A stretch of DNA of 64,000 nt from Bacillus sp. HNG (GCF_003400205.1 NZ_QUQV01000015.1:1-64000), one strand, 5' to 3'. Shown: positions 14,719 through 26,758, numbered from the stretch's first letter. Program-made: numbers and translations. The notes: generated by a model not told the origin, from the letters alone.

Positions 14719-15531
14719 TTAGTTAGTTTGCACTTCTTCCACCGTTTGTTCTACCTCTGCACGCGACATTTTTTCTCGGCCCTCTTTCAACGCTTTTAAC
14801 GTTTTATGAGCTAATGCAAGAGGTAGACGACAGAATAATATAATGCTTCTCTTATTAAGAGATTTCATATATTGATCTGCCTTAGCAAGATTTTCTTCTG
14901 CATATTTAAATAGTTCCGCCCGATTCCAGCCCTCAGGAACAAAGCTTACTCCACGTTCATCCAAATCTTCCTTCTGGTTACGTAATATATTTACGGCTTG
15001 AAGCCCGCGTCCATAACCGATAGCAAGATCTCGATCTGTTTTTTCTTCACCATAGAGTTCCCACAGATCCGAAAGCATAACCCCCACAAGTCCTGCAACG
15101 TAATATGTATAGTCATCCAAATCTTCACGTGTCCGGATATTCCAATTAGCCTTCGCCCATTTTGCCATACCACATGCCATTTCATATGCAGCGTTCGTGA
15201 CGATTGGCAGGGCATCCTTTGGACAGGCTTGTAGCCATTCCTCTAAACGAAGTGACACTTCGGGTAGTTGTTCTTTAGTCGGTCCTAGTATTCTTAAATA
15301 TTCCTCATTATTAAATGGCCGTTTAAATAAATCGCCAACTTGCATTAAGATTGTATATTTTGCATCATTGTCTATTTCTTCATGATCTTCTATTTCATCA
15401 ATTGCTCGAAATACTAAATAAGCAGACGCAACTGAATACTTTAATTCCTTCTGCAAAAAAGTAATCGGAATATAAAATGTACGACTCGTTTCTTTTAGCA
15501 TCCGCATTGCATCTTTAGGAAACCCACTCAT
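14719..15531 (-). CDS. Squalene/phytoene synthase family protein
   Basis: This all-alpha trans-prenyl synthase homologue (270 aa) would join two prenyl diphosphates. The first Asp-rich motif is DEIED (Asp45 and Asp49 in YLVFRAIDEIED), with SRTFY near residue 16. The second region is NILRNQKED, where Asn185 replaces the usual first Asp and Asp189 is kept. The wording LVFRAIDEIED and LQAVNILR looks more like the squalene synthase clade than bacterial CrtB/CrtM. The gene appears to be co-transcribed with fni. A desaturase or cyclase is not present here, so the product (squalene, other C30, or a phosphatase role like B. subtilis YisP) is open. Confidence 0.85.
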   Translation of the reverse strand: MSGFPKDAMRMLKETSRTFYIPITFLQKELKYSVASAYLVFRAIDEIEDHEEIDNDAKYTILMQVGDLFKRPFNNEEYLRILGPTKEQLPEVSLRLEEWLQACPKDALPIVTNAAYEMACGMAKWAKANWNIRTREDLDDYTYYVAGLVGVMLSDLWELYGEEKTDRDLAIGYGRGLQAVNILRNQKEDLDERGVSFVPEGWNRAELFKYAEENLAKADQYMKSLNKRSIILFCRLPLALAHKTLKALKEGREKMSRAEVEQTVEEVQTN

Positions 15532-15893
15532 TGTCCCTTACCTCCCATATCAAAACCATCCATACTTAACATCGTAACTCATTAAGACATGATAGAACAA
15601 ACAAAAAATCGGATATACCTTAGATATCAGATAAACTTCCGCTTCTTGTTATGTTTCAAAAACATTCAGATAAAACAGTTTCAAATAAACCTTATTATGT
15701 TACAGGATTTCTCTTTTAACATCCATTATACCTAACATTAGACCCATTGCGCGAATGAAAGAACTTCCAAATGATATGTTGATCGGGACTACATCTAACT
15801 AAAAAAGGGCTGCTCTCCAATGAACACCGAACTCAATGATATTGAACCTTCCATGCAAGCTCCTATTTACCATTGCCCACTATCTCTTACAAT
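15532..15893. other. Intergenic stretch without a recognisable gene
   Basis: About 360 bp between the squalene synthase homologue and the rpsI terminator. I see AT-rich sequence, no convincing ORF, no clear repeat and no conserved RNA motif. It may hold the promoter of the fni operon, but no good -35/-10 pair with a 17-bp spacer was found. Confidence 0.5.
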
Positions 15894-15896
15894 TAC

Positions 15897-15930
15897 AAAA
15901 AAGACCCCCAACCAAAAGGTTGAGAGTCTT
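15897..15930 (-). terminator. Terminator of rplM-rpsI
   Basis: On the minus strand GACTCTCAACCTTTTGGTTGGGGGTC precedes TTTTTTGTAATT, just after the rpsI stop. Confidence 0.85.
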
Positions 15931-15943
15931 TGATAATCCCAAA

Positions 15944-16336
15944 TTAACGCTTTGAGAACTGAGGTGCACGACGAGCGCCTTTAAGACCGTATTTTTTACG
16001 TTCTTTCATACGAGCGTCACGAGTTAATAGTCCAGCTGATTTTAAAGTTGGACGGAATTCAGGATCAGCTTGTAGTAACGCACGAGCGATACCGTGGCGG
16101 ATTGCGCCTGCTTGACCTGTGTAACCACCACCATTTACGTTAACAAGAACGTCATAACGTCCTACAGTTTCAGTAGCAGCTAGAGGTTGTTTAACAACTT
16201 CTCTTAAAGCTTCGAATGGAATATACTCTGCAATGTCACGACCGTTGATTACAATGCGTCCGTCGCCAGGAACTAAACGTACACGTGCAACAGAGCTTTT
16301 ACGACGACCAGTGCCATAATATTGTACCTGTGCCAA
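15944..16336 (-). CDS. rpsI: 30S ribosomal protein S9
   Basis: Full-length bacterial S9 (130 aa, start [20 protein letters not shown]). The conserved basic C-terminal tail ends in RRAPQFSKR, which reaches the P-site tRNA. It follows rplM by 20 bp, the standard L13-S9 pair, and ends at a good terminator. Confidence 0.98.
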   Translation of the reverse strand: MAQVQYYGTGRRKSSVARVRLVPGDGRIVINGRDIAEYIPFEALREVVKQPLAATETVGRYDVLVNVNGGGYTGQAGAIRHGIARALLQADPEFRPTLKSAGLLTRDARMKERKKYGLKGARRAPQFSKR

Positions 16337-16356
16337 ATTAATACCCTCCTTAATAA

Positions 16357-16794
16357 TTAACCGCGAAGTTCGTAAACTTCAGGTTGTTGTGCTTGATGTG
16401 GATGTTCGCTTCCAGCATAAACGTGCAATTTTTTGTACATTTGACGACCAAGTGAGCCTTTTGGAAGCATTCCTTTAATCGCAAGTTCAAGCATTTTTGT
16501 TGGATAGTTTGTGCGCATTTCTAATGCAGTTCTTGATTTTAATCCGCCTGGGAATTGGCTATGACGGTAGTAAATTTTATCGTTTAATTTATTACCTGTT
16601 AATTCGATTTTTTCAGCATTGATAATGATCACATTATCACCAGTGTCAACATGTGGTGTGAAAGTTGGTTTGTGTTTTCCACGAAGTAGTGTTGCAACTT
16701 CAGTTGATAAACGACCTAAAGTTTTGCCTGCAGCATCTACAACATACCATTTGCGCTCTATATTATTAGCATTAGCCATAAATGTTGTACGCAT
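16357..16794 (-). CDS. rplM: 50S ribosomal protein L13
   Basis: Full-length L13 (145 aa, same as B. subtilis), starting [20 protein letters not shown] and ending QPEVYELRG. It is an early-assembly 23S-binding protein. The ribosome site is AGGAGGG. The gene has its own promoter and a structured leader, which fits autoregulation of the rplM-rpsI pair. Confidence 0.98.
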   Translation of the reverse strand: MRTTFMANANNIERKWYVVDAAGKTLGRLSTEVATLLRGKHKPTFTPHVDTGDNVIIINAEKIELTGNKLNDKIYYRHSQFPGGLKSRTALEMRTNYPTKMLELAIKGMLPKGSLGRQMYKKLHVYAGSEHPHQAQQPEVYELRG

Positions 16795-16885
16795 GAGTTT
16801 CCCTCCTAATTTTACTAACGTTTCATATTGTATTTAATCACGATTAAAGTTCCGGGGCTTTAACGTGGGGTTTAAATATCATACC
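16795..16885 (-). ncRNA. Putative L13 (rplM) leader
   Basis: The ~90-nt 5' UTR between the promoter and rplM can form TTAAAG-CCCCGGAA-CTTTAA, with CACGT/ACGTT stretches outside it. Bacillus has a known L13 leader at this place (autoregulatory RNA). I assign it from position and hairpin, not from a covariance match. Confidence 0.45.
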
Positions 16886-16891
16886 TAAAAT

Positions 16892-16920
16892 ATAATATAA
16901 CTTTCAGGGTGTAATGTCAA
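16892..16920 (-). promoter_or_regulatory. Sigma-A promoter of rplM-rpsI
   Basis: The -35 is TTGACA (16920-16915) and the -10 is TATTAT (16897-16892), with a 17-bp spacer. Confidence 0.82.
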
Positions 16921-16966
16921 GGAAATGTTACACCAGGATTAGTTGTTATGGTATTTTTTTTGTTTC

Positions 16967-17719
16967 CTATTCCTGCCATCCCTCATAAAATACTTGCCAT
17001 AGGTATAATCCGTGACCTGGAGCGGTCTTTCCTGCTAGTGACCGGTCTTTTCCAGTCAAAATAGACGGCATCATCTTGGCCTCTTTTTGCCCACTTCCAA
17101 CCTCTAGTAAAGTACCTACAATAATTCTTACCATATTATACAAAAAGCCATTTCCAATGAACGAAAAAATGAGTTCGTTGTCATGTTTTTCCAATTTAAT
17201 TTGGTAAATGGTACGAACCTTATCTTGTACTTCTGTCTTTGATGCACAAAAACTCGTAAAATCATGTGTTCCTACAAGAAGTGCGGCAGCTTCTTTCATC
17301 GCATCAAGATTAAGTGGATAGGGATAATGATAAGTATATTGCCGTTTAAAAACGCAAGGCTCTTCACTGATCCATAATCGATAGCGGTATTCTTTCGCTT
17401 TCACATCAAATCGCGCATGAAAATCAGGCTCGACAATTTCCACCGAACGTACACGAATGTCATCGGGGAGCATTGAATTCAAAGCTTTTTTCCACCCTTC
17501 TACAGGAATCGATAATGGTGAATCAAAATGAACAACCTGTCCAAAAGCATGAACAGTTGCATCCGTTCGACCGGATGCGACAATTTTCATCTGTGCCCCT
17601 TTATGCATTTTTTGTAACGCATGTTCAAAATCCGATTGAACGGTTCGTTTATTCGGTTGTACCTGGTATCCTGAAAACTGGGTTCCATCATACGATATGA
17701 TGCACTTGTACCGATTCAT
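16967..17719 (-). CDS. truA: tRNA pseudouridine synthase A (TruA)
   Basis: TruA makes pseudouridine at tRNA positions 38-40. The 250-aa protein opens with [20 protein letters not shown], has the catalytic Asp in [10 protein letters not shown] (about residue 53) and [28 protein letters not shown] lies in the second half. It follows ecfT by 11 bp, as in B. subtilis, and is the last gene of the ECF/truA run. Confidence 0.97.
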   Translation of the reverse strand: MNRYKCIISYDGTQFSGYQVQPNKRTVQSDFEHALQKMHKGAQMKIVASGRTDATVHAFGQVVHFDSPLSIPVEGWKKALNSMLPDDIRVRSVEIVEPDFHARFDVKAKEYRYRLWISEEPCVFKRQYTYHYPYPLNLDAMKEAAALLVGTHDFTSFCASKTEVQDKVRTIYQIKLEKHDNELIFSFIGNGFLYNMVRIIVGTLLEVGSGQKEAKMMPSILTGKDRSLAGKTAPGHGLYLWQVFYEGWQE

Positions 17720-17730
17720 CTTTTCCCTCT

Positions 17731-18522
17731 TTATCCACGTAATAAAAATAATACGACTGCTGTTACAAATAGCAACACAAGCATAAGTGTATCAAGACCA
17801 CGCCACTGTAATAGACGCAGCTTGGTTCTTCCTTCCCCACCGCGATAGCCTCTTGCTTCCATCGCGATTGCGAGTTCCTCTGCTCGTTTAAAGGAACTGA
17901 TAAACAAAGGAATTAATAAAGGAACAACCGCCTTCATGCGATCCTTAATTGGACCACTCGTAAATTCGACTCCCCTTGCAGCCTGCGCCTTCATTATCTT
18001 CTCTGTTTCTTGCATTAATGTCGGAATAAATCGAAGTGAAATCGACATCATTAGTGCAAGTTCATGTGTAGGTAGACCGATTTTTTTAAAGGGTGCTAAT
18101 AAACTTTCCATGCCATCCGTAATCTCAATTGGCGTACTTGTTAATGTTAATATGGTGGTCATCATAATTAAATATAATAACCGTAATGAGATAAAAATCC
18201 CCTGTTTCACTCCACCCTCATACACTTTAAGCCACCCAAAATCAAATAAGAGGTCTCCTTCTTTTGTTAAAAAGATATGAAGAAAGAATGTAAAAAGGAT
18301 GACCCACAAGATTGGTTTTAATCCTGACAAAATGTAGCGTAAGGGAACCTTTGTTAATAAAACAATCGTTAATGTGTAGATGCCTAATAATGCGTAGGTA
18401 AGAACTGAATTTGCGATAAAAACAATAAACACATAAAAGAAAATTAATAATAGCTTTGCCCTTGGGTCCATTCTATGAAGGGGGGAGTTTCCTGGTATAT
18501 AGCGACCTATAATGATATTCAT
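17731..18522 (-). CDS. ecfT: ECF transporter transmembrane protein EcfT
   Basis: EcfT is the shared membrane coupling subunit of the vitamin (energy-coupling factor) transporters. The 263-aa protein has several membrane helices and the two Ala-Arg-Gly coupling-helix motifs, AQAARGVEF and AMEARGYRG, that contact the two ATPases. Its ATG overlaps the ecfA2 stop by 4 bp. Substrate (S) subunits are encoded elsewhere. Confidence 0.95.
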   Translation of the reverse strand: MNIIIGRYIPGNSPLHRMDPRAKLLLIFFYVFIVFIANSVLTYALLGIYTLTIVLLTKVPLRYILSGLKPILWVILFTFFLHIFLTKEGDLLFDFGWLKVYEGGVKQGIFISLRLLYLIMMTTILTLTSTPIEITDGMESLLAPFKKIGLPTHELALMMSISLRFIPTLMQETEKIMKAQAARGVEFTSGPIKDRMKAVVPLLIPLFISSFKRAEELAIAMEARGYRGGEGRTKLRLLQWRGLDTLMLVLLFVTAVVLFLLRG

Positions 18523-19394
18523 TGACGGTTCCCCTCCCCTTTAATAGCTGCGCCGACATAACGGACAATTTCATCTACTGATAAACTAGCCGTACGAGGG
18601 ATAGTGATTCCTAATTTATCTTCAAGCAACCCTTTGAGTCTTACTGCTTCAGGAACGTCTAATCCGAGATGCAGAACCTGCTCAGGGTTTGAGAAAATCT
18701 CAACAGGACTTCCTTGAAATTTAATGGTTCCCTTTTCCATCACCAGAATCTGATCGGCATAACGGGAAGCATCCTCCATACTATGGGTTACAAGAACTGT
18801 AGTTAGACCTCTTTCTTTATGGAGTTTATAAAACATCTCCATAATTTCAAAACGTCCTCGTGGATCGAGTCCTGCAGTTGGCTCGTCCAAAACTAGCACC
18901 TGTGGATTCATAGCTAGGATTCCAGCAATCGCAACTCGTCTCATTTGCCCACCACTTAGATCAAACGGAGATTTTGTTAAATATTCCTCTGAAAGACCTA
19001 CCATCTTAATTGTCTGTTTTGCTCTTTCCTTTGCTTCCTCTAATGGCACACCAAAGTTTAAGGGGCCAAAACAAATGTCTTTCTCAACTGTTTCTTCAAA
19101 CAACTGGTGTTCAGGAAATTGAAAGACTACCCCAACATTCTTTCGAAGTGGCTTAAGATTTTTTTCTTTTTGCTTTGAGGTGATTGTACGGTAACCAATC
19201 GTAATTGAGCCAGAAGTTGGTTGTAGGAGACCATTTAAATGCTGCAAAATAGTCGACTTGCCAGAACCTGTATGACCAATAATCGCGGTGTATGAACCGG
19301 ATTTTATTTCTGCATTCACATCATATAATGCTAGTCTTTCAAAAGGTGAACGAATCTGGTAGCGATGCTCTAATTTTTCGATTGTAATGTCCAT
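18519..19394 (-). CDS. ecfA2: ECF transporter ATPase EcfA2
   Basis: The 291-aa ABC ATPase has Walker A GHTGSGKST, Q-loop VFQFPEHQLFEETVEKD, signature LSGGQMRR, Walker B VLVLDEPTAGLD and LVTHSMED. The QFPEHQLF wording is typical of EcfA2, against QNPDNQFV in EcfA1. The start overlaps the end of ecfA1 by 25 bp, so translation is probably coupled. Works with EcfA1 and EcfT. Confidence 0.95.
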   Translation of the reverse strand: MDITIEKLEHRYQIRSPFERLALYDVNAEIKSGSYTAIIGHTGSGKSTILQHLNGLLQPTSGSITIGYRTITSKQKEKNLKPLRKNVGVVFQFPEHQLFEETVEKDICFGPLNFGVPLEEAKERAKQTIKMVGLSEEYLTKSPFDLSGGQMRRVAIAGILAMNPQVLVLDEPTAGLDPRGRFEIMEMFYKLHKERGLTTVLVTHSMEDASRYADQILVMEKGTIKFQGSPVEIFSNPEQVLHLGLDVPEAVRLKGLLEDKLGITIPRTASLSVDEIVRYVGAAIKGEGNRQ

Positions 19395-20209
19395 AACTCA
19401 TTCACCAAACTTTCTTCTGTTATATGATTCTTAGAAAGAGGAACACCAATCGCTCGTAGTTTTTTAGATACTTTTACAGAAAAAGGTAAATCTAGCCCTA
19501 TTTCTACAAGTTTATCATCTAAAGCAAAAATTTCCTCAGGCTTCCCTTCTGCAAATAACTGCCCCTGGTTCATGACAATTATTCGATCGGCCCTTGCAGC
19601 TTCCTCAAGATCATGGGTAATTGACATAACCGTGATTTGACTTTCACTTTTGATTTCCCTGATCGTTTCTAACACCTCTGTACGTCCGATAGGGTCTAAC
19701 ATCGAAGTGGCTTCATCCAAGATGATTAAATCAGGCTGAACGGCAAGAACACCTGCAATTGCTACCCTTTGCTTTTGACCACCTGAGAGCTGATGTGGCT
19801 CATGCTCAAGAAACTCTCGCATTTTAACTAGGTCAATCACTCTTTCTATTCGAGACACCATCGTTTCGCGTGGAATCCCGTTGTTTTCCATACCAAAGGC
19901 AATATCATCTTTTACAGTGGTTCCAACGAATTGGTTATCAGGATTCTGAAACACCATGCCGATTTTTCTTCGTATGTCCCAAATAGACTCATCATTTAGC
20001 TGTACCCCTTCAATCGTTACAGTTCCTGTTTGTGGTAACAACAAACCGTTTAGGATTCGAGCTAATGTAGATTTCCCTGAGCCATTATGACCAACAATCG
20101 CAAGCCATTCTCCTTTTCGAACAGAGAATGATAGATTTTCCAAAGCGAGTCTTGTGCTCTCTGCATATTTATAGCTTATCTGATCAACAACTAAAAGGTT
20201 TTCACTCAT
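19370..20209 (-). CDS. ecfA1: ECF transporter ATPase EcfA1
   Basis: I placed the start at the second ATG (20209) because GAGGG is 6 nt upstream; it touches the first ATG. The 279-aa ATPase shows Walker A GHNGSGKST, Q-loop VFQNPDNQFVGTTVKDD, signature LSGGQKQR, Walker B LIILDEATSMLD and SITHDLEE. It is the first gene of ecfA1-ecfA2-ecfT-truA and follows rplQ after a terminator. Confidence 0.95.
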   Translation of the reverse strand: MSENLLVVDQISYKYAESTRLALENLSFSVRKGEWLAIVGHNGSGKSTLARILNGLLLPQTGTVTIEGVQLNDESIWDIRRKIGMVFQNPDNQFVGTTVKDDIAFGMENNGIPRETMVSRIERVIDLVKMREFLEHEPHQLSGGQKQRVAIAGVLAVQPDLIILDEATSMLDPIGRTEVLETIREIKSESQITVMSITHDLEEAARADRIIVMNQGQLFAEGKPEEIFALDDKLVEIGLDLPFSVKVSKKLRAIGVPLSKNHITEESLVNELWTLQSKN

Positions 20210-20469
20210 TCTCATCCCTCACTAAAATCAAATGCGCTCGGCATTTTACCAGTACTGAATAACATTATTTCCATAGAAATAAAATCTTTTCTCGTCTCAA
20301 CTTACTACCTTCCAAATTATTCGTTTCTTCCTTTTCTGTCAAGGGAATAAGAACGTGTTATTCCAATATTTCAGGAGAAGTTTGTTTATATTGTGTGTAT
20401 TCAATAAGGAGAGCAAAATGCTATTTGTAGATAATTCTATCTTTTTCGAAAAATAATAAACATAAAATA

Positions 20470-20507
20470 AAAAGGGCTTAGACCAGTTTATAAAACTGTC
20501 CCGCCCT
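20470..20507 (-). terminator. Terminator after rplQ
   Basis: On the minus strand a stem begins GGGC and GACAGTTT, pairs with AAACTGGTC and GCCC, and is followed by TTTTTATTTT. It ends the alpha operon. The rest of the 20210-20521 gap is AT-rich with no gene. Confidence 0.82.
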
Positions 20508-20521
20508 ATCAAAAGTAAAAA

Positions 20522-20935
<414 letters not shown>

Positions 20936-20998
20936 CTAGGCTCTTGTAACAAGTATGACCGTACGCAATGAGAAAAGTTGCCTTTAATTCAAAACAAG

Positions 20999-21943
20999 TC
21001 AGTCATCTTTACGTAAGCCTAAACCAAGCTCTTCTAGTTTAGCCTTAACTTCTTCTAAAGATTTACGACCAAGGTTACGTACCTTCATCATATCTTCTTC
21101 AGTTTTATGAGCAAGCTCTTGAACCGTATTGATTCCTGCTCTCTTTAAACAGTTATATGAACGAACTGAGAGATCCAATTCTTCAATTGTCATCTCGAGG
21201 ACTTTCTCTTTTTGATCCTCTTCTTTTTCAACCATAATTTCTGCATTTTGAGCTTCATCTGTTAATCCTACAAAAATATTTAAATGTTCTGTTAGGATTT
21301 TCGCACCTAGTGCAATCGCTTCTTTCGGACCAGTACTGCCGTCTGTCCAAACATCAAAAGTCAGTTTGTCAAAGTTCGCGACCTGTCCAACACGTGTCTT
21401 TTCCACTTGGTAATTAACACGTTCAACCGGAGTATAGATTGAATCAATCGGAATTACACCAATTGGTCGATCTTCACGCTTGTTTGCATCAGCTGGAGTA
21501 TATCCTCGCCCACGCTTCGCAGTAAATCTCACACGAAAATGTGCGTCCTTAGCAAGTGTTGCAATGTGTAGATCTGGGTTTAAGATTTCAACATCACTGT
21601 CATGTGTGATGTCAGAAGCTTTTACCGGACCTTCACCTTGAACATCTATCTCAAGTGTCTTCTCTTCATCAGAGTAGATTTTAAGAGCTAATTTCTTCAC
21701 ATTTAAGATAATAGATGTTACATCTTCGACGACGCCTTCAATTGTTGAGAACTCATGCAGTACCCCATCTATTTGGATAGACGTTACAGCGGCACCAGGA
21801 AGAGAAGATAATAGGATACGACGTAAGGAGTTACCCAAAGTAGTTCCATATCCACGCTCAAGTGGCTCGACGACGAATTTACCGTATTTGGCATCTTCGC
21901 TGATTTCAACCGTTTCGATTTTTGGTTTTTCAATTTCGATCAT
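20999..21943 (-). CDS. rpoA: RNA polymerase alpha subunit
   Basis: Full-length alpha (314 aa). The N-terminal dimer domain contains [20 protein letters not shown] and the assembly region. A linker near 230-245 ([13 protein letters not shown]) joins the C-terminal DNA-binding domain, with [16 protein letters not shown] and [15 protein letters not shown]. It dimerises to start polymerase assembly and contacts UP elements and activators. Confidence 0.98.
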   Translation of the reverse strand: MIEIEKPKIETVEISEDAKYGKFVVEPLERGYGTTLGNSLRRILLSSLPGAAVTSIQIDGVLHEFSTIEGVVEDVTSIILNVKKLALKIYSDEEKTLEIDVQGEGPVKASDITHDSDVEILNPDLHIATLAKDAHFRVRFTAKRGRGYTPADANKREDRPIGVIPIDSIYTPVERVNYQVEKTRVGQVANFDKLTFDVWTDGSTGPKEAIALGAKILTEHLNIFVGLTDEAQNAEIMVEKEEDQKEKVLEMTIEELDLSVRSYNCLKRAGINTVQELAHKTEEDMMKVRNLGRKSLEEVKAKLEELGLGLRKDD

Positions 21944-21974
21944 TTATAAACCCTCCTTCAAAACGTCGAAACCT

Positions 21975-22005
21975 CGGCTAGACCATGATCATTGACGTCT
22001 AACCG
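21975..22005 (-). other. Hairpin in the rpoA leader
   Basis: On the minus strand CGGTTAGAC (22005-21997) pairs with GTCTAGCCG (21983-21975), nine pairs with one G.U. It ends about 30 nt before the rpoA start codon and has no T tract, so it is not a terminator. A translational or stability role is possible. Confidence 0.4.
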
Positions 22006-22204
22006 AAATTCCCAATAGTTAAGTTCCCTATCTGTGCACAACAACAACTCAATTCATTCTGTAAAGAACTTATAAACAAAACATGGCGATTCGTAAAAAT
22101 TTATCTCACTCACGCCGTTGTTACACTTATAAGAATAAAAAAGTTTATCAAAACCCATTAATCCATTATAGCCATGGATCATAAATCTTATACAGAAAAA
22201 GATG

Positions 22205-22224
22205 AAATACGTCCTGTCGTATTT
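22205..22224 (-). terminator. Weak terminator or attenuator between rpsK and rpoA
   Basis: AAATACG-ACAGGA-CGTATTT lies 10 nt after the rpsK stop and is followed by CATCTTTTTC. The stem is AT-rich, so it would stop only part of the polymerases. Confidence 0.35.
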
Positions 22225-22233
22225 GTATGAATG

Positions 22234-22623
<390 letters not shown>

Positions 22624-22642
22624 TTATCCATTACCTCCCTTA

Positions 22643-23148
<506 letters not shown>

Positions 23149-23177
23149 TCAAACCTCCTTGATAGTTCGGAGCGCAT

Positions 23178-23396
23178 TTATTTAAAACGGTACGTAATCC
23201 TACCGCGAGTCAAGTCATATGGTGATAATTCAACCGTAACCTTGTCTCCAGGTAAAATACGAATAAAGTGCATGCGAATTTTACCAGAAACATGGGCCAA
23301 AACAGTATGACCATTCTCTAATTCAACTTTAAACATTGCATTAGGTAATGTCTCTGCAACAGTACCTTCAACTTCAATTACATCGTCTTTCGCCAT
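23178..23396 (-). CDS. infA: Translation initiation factor IF-1
   Basis: The 72-aa OB-fold protein ([20 protein letters not shown] to [11 protein letters not shown]) is a standard IF-1. It occupies the ribosomal A site during initiation. Its first six codons overlap the decayed frame of the upstream KOW-protein remnant. The ribosome site is AAGGGAG. Confidence 0.98.
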   Translation of the reverse strand: MAKDDVIEVEGTVAETLPNAMFKVELENGHTVLAHVSGKIRMHFIRILPGDKVTVELSPYDLTRGRITYRFK

Positions 23397-23548
23397 TGGA
23401 ATAGTTCTCCCTTCTTCAAATCAGTAACTTGCTCATTGACAAACATCGACACACACTCATAATCCTTTACGTTTGCCATCGACCAGTTTTTATTAATACT
23501 GCTCTGAACTTCCGGAGATACGTAATCAAAAATTAGATGAATGTTATT
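23378..23548 (-). pseudogene. Decayed remnant of the KOW-domain RNA-binding protein gene
   Basis: In B. subtilis a small KOW-domain protein gene lies between map and infA. Here the gap has no intact gene, but one minus-strand frame from 23548 to 23378 reads DYVSPEVQSSINKN, then degenerate residues, then [13 protein letters not shown]. From memory these match the C-terminal end of the Bacillus KOW protein (YVSPEVQ..SI and TDLKKGE at the same spacing, with no gap). The N-terminal KOW domain is gone, a TAG lies just upstream (23551-23549), and no start codon or ribosome site serves the frame. I infer a gene lost by deletion and drift. Confidence 0.65.
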
Positions 23549-23569
23549 CTAATGAATAGGGTTTGTGCC

Positions 23570-24316
23570 TTACAATTTTGTTAAGATCTCATACCCTGTT
23601 TCTGTAATAGCAATCGTATGTTCAAAATGCGCACACGTTTTGCCATCGACTGTTACAACAGTCCAGTTATCTGCTAACGTCTTCACGTATCGACTACCTG
23701 CATTTACCATCGGTTCAACGGCAAGTACCATTCCTGGTTTTAAACGAGGTCCTTTATTTGGAGGACCGTAATGTGGAATTTGTGGCTCCTCATGTAATTC
23801 TTTGCCTACACCGTGACCTACATACTCTCGAACAATCGAAAAATCATGGGTCTCGACATAAACTTGGATTGCATGAGAAATATTTGAAAGACGCACACCA
23901 GGTTTTGCTTCTTCTAATCCTTGATAAAGGGCATTCTTCGTTACTTCAAGAAGTTGTTGATTTACCGGTGAAATTGTACCTACCGGATAAGTCCAAGCTG
24001 AGTCACCATGATAACCATTGTACTTAGCACCGATATCGATACTTATAATATCGCCATCTTGTAAGACACGATCACCTGGTATACCATGTACCAGCTCTTC
24101 ATTAACAGAAGTACAGACACTACCGCGAAAACCATTATACCCTTTAAAAGAAGGAATTGCATCATATCCACGAATAAACTTTTCAGCAATTGTATCCAGT
24201 TCTTTCGTTGAAATCCCTGGAGCAATATATTTTTGTAATTCTTGGTGTGTCAATGCGACGATCTTACCAGCCTCGCGCATAATTTCAATCTCTCTTGGCG
24301 ATTTGCAAATAATCAT
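23570..24316 (-). CDS. map: Methionine aminopeptidase, type I
   Basis: Map removes the initiator Met from new proteins. The 248-aa protein has the five metal ligands in their usual places: Asp in [17 protein letters not shown] (two Asp), His in [12 protein letters not shown], Glu in AVEPMVNAG and Glu near the end in [11 protein letters not shown]. Its ATG follows the adk stop with no gap. Same length as B. subtilis MapA. Confidence 0.97.
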   Translation of the reverse strand: MIICKSPREIEIMREAGKIVALTHQELQKYIAPGISTKELDTIAEKFIRGYDAIPSFKGYNGFRGSVCTSVNEELVHGIPGDRVLQDGDIISIDIGAKYNGYHGDSAWTYPVGTISPVNQQLLEVTKNALYQGLEEAKPGVRLSNISHAIQVYVETHDFSIVREYVGHGVGKELHEEPQIPHYGPPNKGPRLKPGMVLAVEPMVNAGSRYVKTLADNWTVVTVDGKTCAHFEHTIAITETGYEILTKL

Positions 24317-24988
<672 letters not shown>

Positions 24989-25025
24989 TTATCTTAGAGG
25001 TGCTGGGAAAAAACATTCCCAGACC

Positions 25026-26318
25026 TTATTTGATAAATCCTTTATAATGACGTTTTACAAGCTGACTTTCAAGCTGCTTCATTGTCTCAAGTGCAACACC
25101 CACAACAATAAGCAAGCTAGTTCCACCAATTTGTGCAGACTGCGGTAAATTCGCAAAAGTTATAAAGAATACAGGAAGAACAGAAATTGCTGCTAAGAAA
25201 ATAGAACCAACAAAAGTTAAGCGATACAGAATTTTTGTTACATATTCTTGCGTGTTTCTTCCTGGGCGAATCCCTGGAATGTAGCCGCCTTGCTTTTTCA
25301 AATTATCTGCCATTTGCTCAGGATTAACTTGAACAAATGTGTAGAAATATGTGAACGCAATGATTAGCGCGATATATATAATCATCCCAACTGGTTGGGT
25401 ATAATCAAAATATTTTTGAATCCATTCAGTTACCGCATTAGGACCGAAAAACGATGCAATCGTTGGTGGTGTGATAATGAAGGAAACTGCAAAGATTACA
25501 GGAATAACACCAGCCGCATTTACTTTTAACGGTAAATGTGTGGAGTGTCCTCCAACCGGGCTATTAGCAGCTAACCGCTTTGCATATTGAATTGGAATTT
25601 TACGTAAAGCTTGTTGTACAAATATTACACCTACAACAACAGCTATAATAGCAATTAGCAATAAAACAACAGTAATGATACTTAGAAATAATTGATCCCC
25701 TGCATCTTCAAATTGTTGAATATAGATTTGATTTACAGCTGTAGGAATACCGGCAACAATACCCGCGAAAATGATAATTGAAATTCCGTTCCCAACGCCC
25801 TTCGCTGTAATTTGTTCACCTAACCACATTAAAAATGCAGTTCCAGCAGTTAACACAACAGCAATTAATAAATACGTTCCGATACTAGGGTTTTCAATTA
25901 ACATACCATTTGACATATTGTTAAATCCGTATGACATACCTAATGCTTGGATAAACCCAAGCACGATCGTTCCATAGCGAGTAAACTGTGCTAATTTACG
26001 ACGTCCAACTTCTCCTTGCTTGGACCATTCCGTAAATTTAGGAACAACGTCCATTTGCAACAACTGTATGATAATTGAAGCAGTGATATAAGGCATGATA
26101 CCCATCGCAAGGATTGAGAAGTTAAACAATGCTCCACCACCAAATGTATTTAAAAGGCCGAACGCTGTATTGCTATCAGTTGCTTTTAGAACGTCGGCAT
26201 TTACATTTGGTACTGGAATAAAGGTGCCGATTCGAAATACTACTAACATAAGTAAGGTGAATATAATCTTGTTTCTTATATCACCAACGCGCATAAAATT
26301 GGAGATTGTTTGAAACAT
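25026..26318 (-). CDS. secY: Protein translocase subunit SecY
   Basis: The 430-aa channel protein of the Sec translocon has ten membrane segments; the plug region follows segment 1. Typical stretches are [20 protein letters not shown] and [20 protein letters not shown] (cytosolic loop C5 contacts SecA and ribosome). Its ATG overlaps the rplO stop by one base (TAATG). SecE is also in this window. Confidence 0.98.
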   Translation of the reverse strand: MFQTISNFMRVGDIRNKIIFTLLMLVVFRIGTFIPVPNVNADVLKATDSNTAFGLLNTFGGGALFNFSILAMGIMPYITASIIIQLLQMDVVPKFTEWSKQGEVGRRKLAQFTRYGTIVLGFIQALGMSYGFNNMSNGMLIENPSIGTYLLIAVVLTAGTAFLMWLGEQITAKGVGNGISIIIFAGIVAGIPTAVNQIYIQQFEDAGDQLFLSIITVVLLLIAIIAVVVGVIFVQQALRKIPIQYAKRLAANSPVGGHSTHLPLKVNAAGVIPVIFAVSFIITPPTIASFFGPNAVTEWIQKYFDYTQPVGMIIYIALIIAFTYFYTFVQVNPEQMADNLKKQGGYIPGIRPGRNTQEYVTKILYRLTFVGSIFLAAISVLPVFFITFANLPQSAQIGGTSLLIVVGVALETMKQLESQLVKRHYKGFIK

Positions 26319-26758
26319 TAAATCACCTCAGTTTTTCCGCCAGCAGCTTCAATCGCTTGTTGAGCAGTAGAGGAGAATTTGTGAGCTCTAACTGTTAGCT
26401 TTTTATCAAGAGTACCTTTTCCAAGGATCTTTACTCCAGCATTCAGTTTACTTACAACACCAGTCTCAATTAAAAGTTCAGGTGTTACTTCTGTTCCGTC
26501 TTCAAAACGATTTAATGTTTCTAAGTTAACAATTGCAAAGTCTTTGCGATTGATGTTTGTGAAACCACGTTTTGGTAAACGTTGGAATAAAGGCATTTGA
26601 CCACCTTCAAAACCAGGACGTACACCGCCACCTGAACGTGAGTTTTGACCTTTATGACCTCTACCAGCAGTTTTACCATTACCTGAACCAGTTCCACGTC
26701 CAACACGATTACGTGTTTTACGAGATCCTTCAGTTGCTTGTAATTCATGAAGTTTCAT
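26318..26758 (-). CDS. rplO: 50S ribosomal protein L15
   Basis: Full-length L15 (146 aa), starting [20 protein letters not shown], with the Gly/Arg-rich N-terminal extension ([19 protein letters not shown]) that enters the 50S core. The stop overlaps the secY start. Confidence 0.98.
   Translation of the reverse strand: MKLHELQATEGSRKTRNRVGRGTGSGNGKTAGRGHKGQNSRSGGGVRPGFEGGQMPLFQRLPKRGFTNINRKDFAIVNLETLNRFEDGTEVTPELLIETGVVSKLNAGVKILGKGTLDKKLTVRAHKFSSTAQQAIEAAGGKTEVI

Noticed and set aside
14248-14799. 183-codon plus-strand ORF
   Set aside because: Antisense to fni, which has clear family motifs; no ribosome site.
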